Of a stretch of DNA of 64,000 nt, positions 37,140 through 48,778 are shown in pieces. This DNA is from Gnetum montanum (Eukaryota > Streptophyta > Gnetopsida > Gnetales > Gnetaceae). Position numbers and translations under genes: made by a program. Position 1 is the first letter of the stretch, and every line of letters begins with the position of its first letter. The notes under the pieces were generated by a model. The model was given only the letters and a program-made list of their open reading frames with translations. It made no database searches and had not been told where the DNA came from. The stretch lies in NCBI GenBank assembly GCA_015680685.1, contig MNCI01024892.1, positions 537,896 to 601,895 of the forward strand. The letters run 5' to 3'.

Positions 37140-40100
37140 AAGGCTTTACCTATTGGATATTGACCAATTGCTTCTTGTTTGGGCTTTCAAGTTTGTATAT
37201 GATCATGATCCTAAAACGAAAGGTTTCATTGATTATATAAGACCCCTCCCACAATGTTTGAAATTTGGTTTTTTGAAGAACATGTGTGGGGTTCCAGTAT
37301 AGGACCTTATCTTTATGTTGAAATTTGATCCTTCTGGTTCTTAGATCATGTCATTGTTTGTTGAATGCCTTATGCACTTCATTCAAGGATAGGGCCACTA
37401 ATTGATTTTTCTCTAGCACATTTAGGTTGGTCAATCTTTCTTTTTGTGCCAAACTTAGGTCAAGGTCCAAGTCATAGGCTGTTAAGAGTGTATAAAGCTT
37501 GGATTGAATTGGAAGCATTGGAAGTTTTCTGTATACCAACTCATAGGGAGAGTAGCCAATAGAGAGTTTCCATTTTGAGTGGTAGGCCCAAAGGACATTG
37601 TTAAGTTTCATGCTCCAATCTCTCCTATAGTTGCTAATAGTTCTTGTTAGAATCTTTGTGATCTCCTTGTTAGTAACCTTTACTTAATTGTTGGCTTGGG
37701 GGGTGATAGAGTGTTTTAATTTATGTTCAACCCCAAGCATTACATGAGTTTCCAAAAATTGGTGCTTGTGAAGTGTGTTCTGTTATCAAAAATTAGTGCA
37801 TGTGGCACCCTAAACCTATTTACAATGTGTTGTTGTACAAATCAAGCAGTAGTGGATGATGTGCAATTAATGATAGCTATTGCTTCGGTGCATTTGATAT
37901 AGTAGTTAATGACTATGATAATATAGGCCTTTCCATTAGACATGGGTGTGATGGGACCCATGAAATCTATGTCGCATATGTCAAAGGGTTCTAGTGGTTG
38001 AATTCACTATTAAGGATCCTCTATTCATGCGGTCATCCCACCATCTTGTTGACAATGTTCAAGGGATTGGATACATTGGTGGGAATCCCTAAAGATTTTT
38101 GGCCAATAGTATTTTGCCATCAATATTTTTATGGATGTGCATCTCCCTACATAGTGGCCTCTACAAGGGCCTTCATGAGAATCCTAGAGAATGTGTAATT
38201 GATTTGCATCAAGGACATACCAATCAACCAGGCCATCGATGCACACCTTGTAAAGGTGTTTGTTGATTTTCATGAAGTGTTTAGCCTAAGGAAGAAACTA
38301 TTATTTCATTCTATAGTCTAGATCTTATGGCATTTCCTAAGTGAGAAGGTAAGTGAGGATGCCATCATACCATTTGGATTCTGTGAACATCTATTCATTA
38401 ATTGCACTAGCAAAGAGGAGTTCATCTAGGAATTGATTAGAGAGTGGGTTCTCCTCCTCTTTTTCATCCCATCATAACTGAGAGAGATGATCAGCAATCA
38501 CATTCTTAGTTCCCTTTTGATCTACCATCATGAGATTGAATTCCTGCAAGATCACAAGACACCATATGACAAGGGGGCTTACTGTTGGCTTGTTCATTAG
38601 AAAGAAAATGGCACTATGATCACTATGCACAAACACTTTATATCCAAGCACATAGTGCCTGAATGTTTTTAGAGCATACACCACTACCATTAGTTTTTTC
38701 TCTGTGGTGGTGTAATTGAGCTGCACACCCACAATGCTTCGGCATGTGTAGTGGATATAATATGGACATTTTTGGTCATCCAATTATGTAAGCACAACTC
38801 CCAAGGCATAATTAGATGATTCATCATGATATAGAATGGTTTGAACCAATTTGGTGCTCATAGAATTGAAGTTTTTATGAGTTTCTACGAGTTTTTCCTT
38901 AGTTGAAATGCATGTTCACACTTCTTGGTCCAAACAAATGGAGCATTTTTATTTTTTAGTTCAACCAATGGTTTTGCAATATTAGAGAAATTCTCTATAA
39001 ATCATTGGTAGTAACTAGTGTGTCTAAGGAATGACCAAACATCTTTTATAGTTTCTGGTTGATAAGAGATTCCTTGGATGACCCTTATCTTTTCAGGGTC
39101 TACCTCGATCCCTTCCTATGAAATTTTGTGCTCCAATACAATGCCTTCTTGAACAATGAGATGGTTCTTTTGCCAATTGAGCTGCAGGTTTGTTTCTACA
39201 CATCTTTTGAGTACTTGTTGAAGGCGATCCAAGGCTTGCTCTAATGTAGTGCCATAAGTGGAGAAGTCATCCATAAAGACTTCCACTACACTACCAATTT
39301 GTTGCTAAAAGATGCTTAAGAATAGGTATTAAAAAGTGGTAGGAGCATTGCACAGATCAAAAGGCATCTTGCGATATGTGAAGGTTCCCTAAGGACTCAT
39401 GAATGTTGGTTTGGTCTAGTCTTCTAGTGTAATCTAGATTTGGTTATAGCCACTATAACCATCTAGAAAATTGTAATAACAATGTCCAGATATGGTGTCC
39501 AACACCTAATCAACAGATGACAATGGAAAATGATCTTTGAATGTTGCCATGTTTAATAGCTTGAAGTCAATACAAACATGTCATTTGCCACCTTTCTTTG
39601 GCACTATCATGAGTGGTTGACCCATTTACAATCTACAATGAGGAAGGTGAACCCTACCTTGAGGAGTTGCTCAATCTCCTCTTTGATGATCTACTTCAAT
39701 TTTGGATTTAACCATCATTGTTGTTGCCTCCTTAGCTTCATGGTCGGATTGATATAAATGTAATGTTGGCATATCCATGGATCAATTCCAATGAGTTCAC
39801 GATATAACCAGGTAAAGGCTGTTGGCCATCTGTTAACCACTTTCAAAAATTTTTCTTTTTTCTCGAAAGCAAGTTTGGCATTAAGTATGACCGACTTGCC
39901 ATTTTTCAAGAATGCATATTCCAGGCCTGTAGGTAGAGTTTTCAACTCTAGGTGAAATTCTCAAGGATCTCCAAGTCTTCCTAATTGGTATCATCATTTT
40001 CATCATCAAAGAGTTGGTAAGGAACTTTCTCTAGTTTATCCATGCCTATGACATAAGTGCATGTTAGGCTCTCAGTAGGATCCATGCACATTGTTTTACT

Positions 40101-41000
40101 TTCAAAATTATTGGTCAACCACTGGGTATCCTCTTATTTTATGGTTGCTACATAAGACACCTTTGAATATCTATTTCATGTGCACATTGCCTGCATGTAG
40201 AAATAGATGTTCATTTCATGGACCAAAGTTGTTGCATGCAGTTGCACCCTATATCATTGTACATGATGCATGAAACTCATTTTTTCTTAATCTTTCTAAA
40301 TGCATTTTTCTTAGATATTTTTAGGGAAAGATCTTTGATGCCCATTCTTGCATCAACAGTGCTTAGCTATGCCCTTCCCATAATGATTGGGAAGTACTCC
40401 TTATAGTTCTCAACCTTGATTAATAGGAAATTGGCATGATAAGACCACCCACAGATAGTGATCACAATGTCTTCTACTAGTTCCAATGGAATAGTAATGG
40501 ACTGATCTATCAATTTCAATTGGATATTGCTCTTCTTGAGAGGCAGCAGGTTCCAGGCAGTATACATCTCATGAGAAATCATGTTAACATCAAAAATTGA
40601 ATCAAGAAGAGCTTTACATGGCTCATTCCCAACAATCTATAAATAGATAAGAGGACTCCTAGGATCAGCTAATTTCCTAGGAAGGTTGCTAGCCCAAATC
40701 CAATCAGATATGACATGAGTGAGCATAACAATATGGATTTTGAGAGGCATTTAGTTTGAAGGGTTCCTGATGGAATGGTTTGTAGAGGATGAGGAAGGAG
40801 TAGGGTGACCAGTTGCTTAAGTATGTTAGGGCTTAGTAGGGTTGTTGGGTTAGAAAATGGTCTTTTGTGAGCATGAGATTCTGAACCACTTGGTTGATTA
40901 GCTAATTTTAGATTGACGACCATGGTAGAATTATGTTGCTGCAGTTGGGCTGGAAGTTCACCCTACATGGATGGAGTAGGTGGTAGCTGCATTAACGGTG
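37140..41000 (-). pseudogene. Pol polyprotein (protease, RT, RNase H, integrase) of element 1, decayed
   Basis: Domains in order on the minus strand. Protease at about 40620-40320 (LLDSIFDVNMIS; EYFPIIMGRAW), where the DSG catalytic triplet reads DSI. Reverse transcriptase at about 39830-38900 (HYIYINPTMKLRRQQQ; FTYRKMPFDLCNAPTTF; VEVFMDDFSTYG, the FMDD active site). RNase H at 38783-38472 (YTTTEKKLMVVVYALKTFRH; VFVHSDHSAIFFLMNKP). Integrase at about 38450-37300 (YIIIVINYYIKCTEAIAI; ALIFDNRTHFTS; MKLNNVLWAYHSKWKLSIGY). The fragment pattern and RT motifs are those of Athila-group Ty3/gypsy elements. Stops and frameshifts break it throughout. Confidence 0.88.
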
Positions 41001-41339
41001 GAGGAATAGATGTAGAAATAGGAGGAGGATAAGAAAGGAATGTAGTATCCCTCCTAAAATGTGAAGAATGAGTTCTATAGTATTTGGGAGGATAGTAGTG
41101 ATGTTGGAAAGGAGAAACATGATTGGAAGAGTCATGTGGAGATAAGGGTTGTTAAACATAATACCCATATGGATATGGTTGTTTGTAAGGGTATTGTTGC
41201 CTTGGTGGTAGTAGCACCCATGACTATGGTTGTTGCCACTATTGATATTGCTTGTACAGTTGTGGGGGAGTTCCACTTTAATAATATTGTTGTTTCTAAT
41301 GGAACTAAATGGAATTGCCATTAGGATAATGTGATATTT

Positions 41340-43253
41340 TGGGTGTTTCTTTTTTTGCCAGTCGTGGATTTAGAGCATACACCTAGACTCTTGTAATTGT
41401 GACATGATGGGACAACATCCCTTAGGATGTTCATATTGGTAGATGTCACATCCATCATCATCATTTGATCCACTTTTTACAACTTCTTCTACTATAGCAA
41501 TCTTGCCCTTACCCCTTTGGTTAGCATGTTTAGCTTCCTTTTGCCTCTTGCTGTCACAATCACTACTTTGTTCTTTGGACTTCATAGAAATTTGTAGAAT
41601 AGCTTGAAATCTGCTATCCATAGAGTCCCACAACTAATCTACCTTAGTCAAAATTTCAAAGGTAAAATTTTAAATCAGTAAGGTTTTCCAGTTCACCACC
41701 TCATCAAGTAGTGATTCATCCTCGCTATCATAAAATCAAACCTCCCTCTTACAAATGGAAGAATCTTGATTGTATTCTTTTGAACTTTCGTGTTTTCTCA
41801 ACTCTCCTTCTTCTTTTACTACTTGCTTGATTAGGCTTTGGATATGATAGGCTTTTAATTCTGACAGTCTTCCTTGGGTGTAGATCCTAAGAGTTCTCCT
41901 CATTTTAGAGTGAAGCCCATCTATGATGTGGTGAAGTTGTTCATGCTGAGAGTAACTATGGCTAGGGCATCGGTGTAATAAGGAATAATATCTATCCATG
42001 GTGACATCCAAGGATTCATGTGTTCCTTGCTTCCAACCTTGGATTTACCTTCTTAGATTAGACACTTGGTAGTACATTTGATACTTGTTATTTAATAGTT
42101 CAAGCATTATACTCCATCTCCAGATTGATTCTGGCTCCATGGACTGGTACTAGCTTTTTCCTTCTTTGATGAGTATCTTGGGAAACAACTTAAGCTTTTG
42201 CCAATCATTTTCTATGTTTTTTAAGGCACAGGCATTGTGAAAAGATTGAAGATGATTTTGTGGATTAGAGTTATATCCTCCTTGAACTTTGGGATGTTCA
42301 TATCCAATCACTTGATCTTGTTATCTTTCACATGCCTTGTTGGAATTCTCACTACCTCTGTGATGTTTAGTATGCTTTGAGTGACATACAAAGGCTCATC
42401 ATAGCCATGACCTTGGTGCCTATGATTTCCTCTACTACCCCTTTTCTCATGGTGATGGACCTCTCTTTAATGCCCATGCCTTGGATCTCAACTTTCCTGA
42501 TGATTCCTATGATCATCTCAGTTCCATCGATCACCTTCATCATGATCGCATCCCCTACAATTACGTTTAGAGCCAGAAGAAAAACAAGATGATGATGAAG
42601 GTGAAGAGGAAGAAGGACTAGCACCATCATGATGCTTTCCACCCCCTCTTTAGTAGTTGTGACCATGACTATTATCATACTACTTACCTGCATCCTTGCC
42701 ATGACTCTCCTCTTGGGATCCCCCTTTGTCATGGGATTTGTTCTTGCTAGAACTATGATTATGTATCGTTGACTGGAAGTTCTAGTTTTGACCTCCTTCA
42801 CCAAAGTCATAAAGAGGAGTCTCTTTGTATGAAAAACCCCCTAGAGAAGTGTTCTCCACCATCTTTTTGGTATATTAGGAATGGGGAATCATTGGACCAC
42901 TTTCCCTTCGTAGACTTGTAATGCTGTTCTAGTTGTCGACCCCTCAGACGTTGTTTACCAGTGGGGTGATAATCCCTGGCATCATTATCCTTCACAACAT
43001 ATTTAGCATAAAGTCCTTGGATGCCCAACCGCATAAGAATTTGGTGGAGCATTGTAGGAATGGATTGATTGGGCGAAGACACAATGGTTTCCTTCATGTC
43101 TTGCCACTATAGTTGTTTATCCTGGTGTAGGATGAAGGTGAAATTGGGTACATACTCATTAAGAATAACATATATCACTCTATATTGTTGGGGTACCTAT
43201 CGATTGACTTCATCATACTTGGGTAGAGAATCACTGTTGTGAAAAGAAGACAT
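41340..43253 (-). pseudogene. Gag of element 1, decayed
   Basis: The likely start is the ATG at 43253 (MSSFHNSDSLPKYDEVNR), about 145 bp after the primer-binding site. An N-terminal portion (43097-42807) is followed by a Ser/His/Asp-rich low-complexity stretch (about 42740-42430). Capsid-type sequence follows (TMDRYYSLLHRCPSHSYSQH at about 42005, then LHHIIDGLHSKMRRTL), matching the retrotransposon gag core. Near the end, CDIYQYEHPKGCCP looks like a degenerate CCHC zinc knuckle with Cys changed to Tyr. Open frames of the methionine-rich kind in 42367-42810 are out of frame with gag. Broken by stops. Confidence 0.8.
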
Positions 43254-43397
43254 CTTGTATTAGAAGACAAGAAATGTAGTGTGCTTTCTTATAATTGTTG
43301 TAGTTATTTGGATGTGTGATATGACTTTAGGATTCTTTTCAACAATGTTATATAATTTTTCGCTAAGTCCTAGATAACACACGTAACCAACTAAAGC

Positions 43398-43415
43398 TCC
43401 CCAACAATGGTGCTA
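43398..43415 (-). other. Primer-binding site of element 1 (tRNA-Asp type)
   Basis: The minus strand reads TAGCACCATTGTTGGGGA one base after the 5' LTR. The tRNA-Asp-type site used by Athila elements is, as I recall it, TGGCGCCGTTGCCGGGGA. 13 of 18 bases agree and all five differences are C-to-T or G-to-A transitions, the pattern expected from decay of methylated cytosines. Confidence 0.75.
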
Positions 43416-43416
43416 A

Positions 43417-44309
43417 TGATGAGTGATGAGTATAGCCTATGTCCAACCATATGAATTACAAGCCTTCATGTGCAATCTGGTCAAATTTCACAAACCTTAA
43501 ATTCCCAAGTACATTGGCTCTAGGAAGTGAAATCTAATCGTGACGATCGTTGTCTTCCCAACTACACTTGTGAAGCTTACTTGTATGGTTAAGTGTAATT
43601 GGGGCACATGATTTTTATTATTGTATATTTTATTTGCCTACGCTTGATAACAAGTTGAAACTCAATAAATTAACCAATTTAACTAATCTAGTTGTTAATT
43701 AATAACTAACTCTCATAACATAAGCATCCGGTCTAACTTTCTATACACATCTTGAACGTATACAACACTATTGGGTTACCAAGTGTTAAGTGTTACTGGG
43801 ATTACCAAGTGCTGTATGTTTTGCTTGAAGTGTTCATACTTATGTGTTTAATCTATTTAGCTTAATTAGTTAATCAATTAAATTATTACTTATCCTAATT
43901 AACTACGTGATTAATGAAAACAATAAAAGCAGAAATAAATCATTAATCTATTCCAAGGGTTACAAGGTTTGATCAAAAGGCTCATCTTTATTACCATTCA
44001 CACTACTGTGCTTAGGTACATTAGTGCTTGAATAAAGATCTACACACTTTTTGACTCTTGCTGTGGACACTTAGAAAATATTTTAACTCTTAAATGAACA
44101 AATTGCAAGAACATCGCTAAGTTATTAAAAAACTTTCTTTTTACACAGCAAGAGTGTTGTATTTATAGACTTTATTATGGAGCTACATTGACGAGGCCTC
44201 ATAAACACAACAAACGCTATGTTGATGCAACCCCATTGATGGGGCAACACCACATCAACAAGGTCGTGTCGATGGGGGCCCATCAATGTGACACTTTGAT
44301 GCTTCATTA
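43417..44309 (-). repeat. 5' LTR of element 1 (893 bp)
   Basis: It pairs with the 3' LTR at 31004-31892. The left border TGATGA follows the primer site. The right border reads TCATTA instead of TCATCA, a single transition. The TATA box (CTATAAATAC, about 44159-44168) and U3 repeats are recognisable, although the palindrome has decayed to CCCCATTGATGGGG (44231-44244). Confidence 0.93.
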
Positions 44310-44314
44310 AGAAG

Positions 44315-44833
44315 GAGAGTCTAATTGATAGATATGCAAGAAAGGAAGAATGTCAGAATAAAACCAACAACTTACAAGCCAAAAGCCTCATGTTCTAACC
44401 TATTTAGTATAGTGCAAATGTGCTCCTACTTCATTTCCCTTATTTTTATGATGTTTCTCCATGTATTTATTATGTATTTCATTTTCCAATCATGTCATGT
44501 AGAAGTAGAAGTCCTTAGAAGTTGTTAAAAGTGAATTCATTTATTTTAGGTGGTTAGAAGCTATGTTTCTTCATGTTATGTTATGTTCAATATCATTGGA
44601 AGAGAGCATATCTAAAAGTGGATAGAAGGGATTAATAGATCTTCATATGTGAGCATGTTTATTATAGCAAAGCTCTTTGCTATTAAAAAGTGAAAATAGG
44701 GCAATGCACATTGTAGTGTAAAGTGAATTGAATGAAAGCCCTTTCTTCCTTTCATTTGAATGCATGCTTTATGCTTATGTTGAACTTTTAATTTCAACCA
44801 TCTTTTCCCCTTTCTTACATTCTTATAGCCATA
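44315..44833. other. Sequence between the two complete retrotransposons
   Basis: The 519 bp separating elements 1 and 2 contain only short random ORFs and no recognisable repeat. This is host or older repeat DNA that received both insertions. Confidence 0.5.
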
Positions 44834-45712
44834 TGATGAGTAGCGAGTAGTCCATACACCCAACCATATGAATCACAAGCATTGCACTAGTGATTCGGTT
44901 GAATTTCATGGACTTTATCTTCTAAATGCATAATAGGAAAAGGTAGTGACTTAGAGACGTGATCATTATCTTCTTGGCTTTACTTATGTAAGTGCAAGTG
45001 TATGGTTAAGTATAAGTCAAGGCACATGATTTTTATTGATTTTATATTTTATCTTATTTAGCCTAAGCATGGAATAAAAGAGAATTAATTAATGATTAAT
45101 TATTTAACTATTTGATGTTCTAATCCAACTATCCTAACATAAGCATTTGAGCCCACTTTTTATTCGCATCTTGAACTTGCTTTAACACTACTAGGTTACC
45201 AAGTGCCTATTACTAGGCATACCAAATAGCCACTACTAGGATTACCAAGTGTTAAGCGATATGTTTGAAGTGGTCGTACTTATGTGTTTGTTATTAACCG
45301 TATTAATTAATTAAAGACATTAATGTAAAAATGCATAATTAAATAAATGCACAAAAGGAAACATTAATCTATTCCAAGTGCTGCAAGAAATGCCAAGAAT
45401 CTTGTCTTTATTGTTGGTCACATCAATGTGTTCAAGTACAAGATGCTTGAATAAAGAACTATACAATCCTTGAGGTTCTGTTGTGGGCACTTAAAAAATA
45501 TTCTAACTCTAGATTAAGAAAACTACAAGAGCTTTACTATGTGCTAGAATTAATGTGCCATAAATGTGGTGGGTATGCACATTTATAAAGGCAAAGACAG
45601 AAACTGTGTTGATGCATATAACCATGCATTGAGAGAGATGCATCGATAGGGTTACGTTCACAAGGCTACATCAATGCATGCCCATTAACACAACCCATCA
45701 AGTGATTTATCA
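44834..45712 (-). repeat. 3' LTR of element 2 (879 bp)
   Basis: Plus-strand borders are TGATGAGTAGCGAG and GATTTATCA. On the minus strand the LTR starts TGATAAATCAC right after TTGTGGGGGTA. A TATA box (CTTTATAAAT) lies at about 45591-45600. U3 holds decayed ATGCATCGAT/CATTGATG-type repeats. Confidence 0.9.
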
Positions 45713-45929
45713 TACCCCCACAACTAAATGAAAACTCATCCTTAAGTGAACAAAAGTAGGATCAAGTTTCTTACAAAATTAGGAAGGTATGAAATCACGG
45801 ACTGGATGACTCTACTGATTGATTTAAGTGACAAATTATATAGAATTACAATAATTACAAAAATGGATGTTTAGGATAACAAAATTGAACACCCTTAAAA
45901 ATGGACAATTGGAATTCTCTAGTGGCCGA

Positions 45930-48778
45930 AGACAAAGATGAGATCAAATAGTGCTAGGAGGTGGAGGCTCATGGGTGCTGAAGTATCTTCTCTAGCCTTT
46001 GGTGTTGGTGGTAGTGGTGGTTGAGGCTAAGGTTGTGGTTATGAATATCCTGTTGCAATTGTTGCTTTAGGTGAAAGGAAAAAGGCATCTAGTAATGCCT
46101 TCATCTTATCCTTATTACTTTGTGGGTCATACATAGTCCATGCGACATTGCCAATGTGGGTTGGTATGGGGAAGTCCCACAGATAGGGGAGAAAAAATCC
46201 TTAACATTGACAAATCATGTTGTGAATTATTTATGTTCAATGTTGAAAGTCTTAACAAGGTTCTGTAGTTTCATGGTAGTCATTTATCTTTCTAGCCAAG
46301 TTCTCAACAATAGATCACTGGTCTATAAATCAACTTTTTGGAACTTCAACCTCTACATTAGCTGTTTCTAGCTTCTACTTGGTGTCTCTGTGATGCTTGA
46401 ACTTAGCCTTATAAAGTAGGTATGAGCTGGCCACCTGCTTCTCTAACTTTAACCTTAGCCTTCTGGCTATCAGCATCACCAAGTTTGCATAACAAAGGTT
46501 GGAAATCTCCATGTACTATGTCATCTCCTCAATTTGTAGCTCCTTTAGGTGGATCTCCACTTTGTTGTAGGCATTCAATCCATCAAAGATTGGTTGCCAT
46601 ACATTACCTTTTTGCTAGAGTTGTTAGAGGGCCTCGTTCATCTTTGCCTTAGCCAACTGAATCTCTTTCTCATTTACCTCATTGAGGAGCCCAACCTAGT
46701 CCCTGTAATGATTGTTTACTCATTCAAAATTTAGGGCATCATTCTTCTAGGCAACTGCCTCAATGGTCATTTTCTAGCAAAGTGCATAGACTTTCTTCAT
46801 GAAGAGATTGTGGTTCTCTATTGCCAACCTCGTTAGGTTCATGTTCACCTTAGTGAGCTGTTCCTACTGTCATCTTACAAACCATATGATCATTTTGATT
46901 CTTGACATTATGCAAGCAGTGAATGTCTCTAGTTAGAGTGAGGTTTTCCTTGTGAACTTGTGCCAAGTCATTATTGGTGTGGGTAGTAATAGCTTTTGAT
47001 AAGGACACATTGAAGACCACCATCTTCTTGGCATTCTCAACCTCTTTTAGTTGGTTTTGAAGTTGTAAGAAAGCTTTATCTCATGTAATGACTTGGTCGA
47101 GAATGACAAGATTGGCCAAGCAAGCTCTCAGTTTTGCAACCTTGGTAGCAAACCATTGATTTTTGATAGTGGCTGCCTTGAGTTGGATGTTTACAATGAT
47201 GAGCTTGCCCTTGGTCTCTAGTAGCTCTAACTAGATAGTTGTAATTCCTTCTAGGAGATCAAAGATCTTTGGAAGCAGTTTCCTGGTTCCCACTAGTTGG
47301 TCCAACACTTCCTTGTATTGGGTTACATTTAGCCTCTCACTCCCTACTCTTGTAGAGGCCTGCACATGTAGCAATGTGTAGCACAACTACTGTAGGAGCA
47401 TTTAGAGCCTCTACTACTCGATTGACCACCACCTTTGCCATTATTTCCTATTCATGGTGATGGATCACTAGGATAGTTAACCCCTCATCCTCCTCTAGGC
47501 GCATCAAGAGAGTAGTGGCATTCTCAAAGATCTCTAGGAATTGCTGTTGTCTAAAGATGGAAATTGTTACTTTTTGGGCACTCGGATTCGATATCATGGG
47601 CACCTACATCTATTGTGTTAAAAACAGTGGTGTAGTATTTTCTAGCAAACTAATTGTTCAGGTTACCTTGTTGAGATGGCTTAGCATTGGCCAGTAGGCT
47701 GATGGCTCTCCACCACTTGATTCTTCTTACTGCTACTGTAGGAGTTGCTCATGGAGCTTCCTCATGTGCTCCATTGTTGCATGAACCTCTGGCATTATCT
47801 TTGTAGTAGATGGTGGTGGTGGTTGCTCCTCTTTAGGTAGCTTAGTGGGCATCTTGTCTCTCATCATTTTTTGCCAAGATGTGGCAGGAGCACAACAAAG
47901 CATGTCATTCGCATAATAGTTTATTCCTCTCCTTTTGTAGAGTTTTGTAATTAAGCATAAAAAGAAGAGTGTCTTCCTCCCTCTATTATTATCTTTGAAT
48001 TATTTTTCAATTTCCAGGTGAGTTGGGGGAGGTTGACAGGGAATTTTTTGCTTAGAGTGTCACACGCAAGGGTAGAGAAGGTAGTGACCTTACTTGGCCT
48101 CATCATTGGATTAAGGCGATAGGCCACAATCTTGATGTAGAAACTCTCTACCTTGGTGAGTGCATTGTACTTCTTATAGTCCACTCCATAGCACCATTGG
48201 ATCCATTCCTTTTTGATGTCAGGGTCCACTTGTGTAGGAATCTTTGCCAAGGTTGCCCTAGTGTCAGGTAATCCAAGGACCTTTGCAATGGCCTCAACCA
48301 AATAGGACATGCTAATGTCCTTGATTTTCACATTCACATCTGCCTATTGGTTTCTCTAGAAGAGATAAGTCTCTCCTATGTCCCACTCCCCATTAGAAGT
48401 AAGGATGAACCACATGGGAGATCCTTGTAGTTATGTATTGACCTTCTCTAGTGCTAGATTCAAGAAGGGGCCAAAGTTGAGTTTATGAAGAATGATACTT
48501 TAGATCTCAGAATGGATTTACTTCAAGTAGGCCTCGGTCAAGGTGACCTCCATATTTGGTCTAGGCCTTGGCGCCTCATCTTACCTAGATTATCTTATTT
48601 TTGTGATGGGAATTTGATGAACAAATTCCACTTCGAGCTCCTCTCAAAGAGGTCATGTGGCATGGGTCTCTACCTCATCTTCTTGGGATTGTTGTTGTGG
48701 CTGCTAGTTCCTTTCTCCTCTTGGCCACTTCTTCCATGGTTGTGATGGTCCTTCTCCTTATAGTCTTTTTGGTGCCAT
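45930..48778 (-). pseudogene. Retrotransposon ORF3 (env position), element 2, decayed
   Basis: On the minus strand the ATG at 48778-48776 follows GATCGTAG. The longest open piece (48337-47951, 128 codons) covers the conserved N-terminal block: VNVKIKDISMSYLVEAIAK-like start, then KKEWIQWCYGVDYKKYNALT, MMRPSKVTTFST and KFPVNLPQLTWKL. After it come a Gln/Pro-rich linker, a long coiled-coil-like region, and a proline-rich C-terminus (PPLPPTPKAREDTS, about 46010-45965). It carries many stops. No signal peptide or transmembrane helix was identified. The function is unknown. Confidence 0.8.

Larger units (their letters stand above)
31004..44309 (-). mobile_element. Athila-like Ty3/gypsy retrotransposon, element 1 (13,306 bp, complete, decayed)
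   Basis: Reading on the minus strand the order is: 5' LTR (44309-43417), a primer-binding site like the 3' end of tRNA-Asp (43415-43398), gag (from 43253), protease, reverse transcriptase, RNase H and integrase (to about 37140), a 2.2-kb spacer, ORF3 (34971 to about 32140), the polypurine tract and the 3' LTR (31892-31004). Target duplication AGAAG flanks it. gag-pol order with integrase last defines Ty3/gypsy. The tRNA-Asp-type primer site, the RT sequence and the extra ORF after a long spacer match the Athila group. Every coding part contains stops and frameshifts. The LTRs differ clearly (about 6 differences in one 99-base stretch compared by eye, more elsewhere), so the insertion is old. 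Confidence 0.93.
30999..44314. repeat. Target-site duplication AGAAG around element 1
   Basis: AGAAG is present at 30999-31003 and at 44310-44314, immediately outside the two LTRs. The perfect match fixes the borders of element 1 and shows that the two LTRs belong to one insertion. Confidence 0.93.

Noticed and set aside
42367-42810. A 147-codon methionine/isoleucine-rich ORF that looks like a membrane protein
   Set aside because: It is an out-of-frame reading of the Ser/His/Asp-rich part of gag; the gag frame fits the neighbouring capsid sequence.
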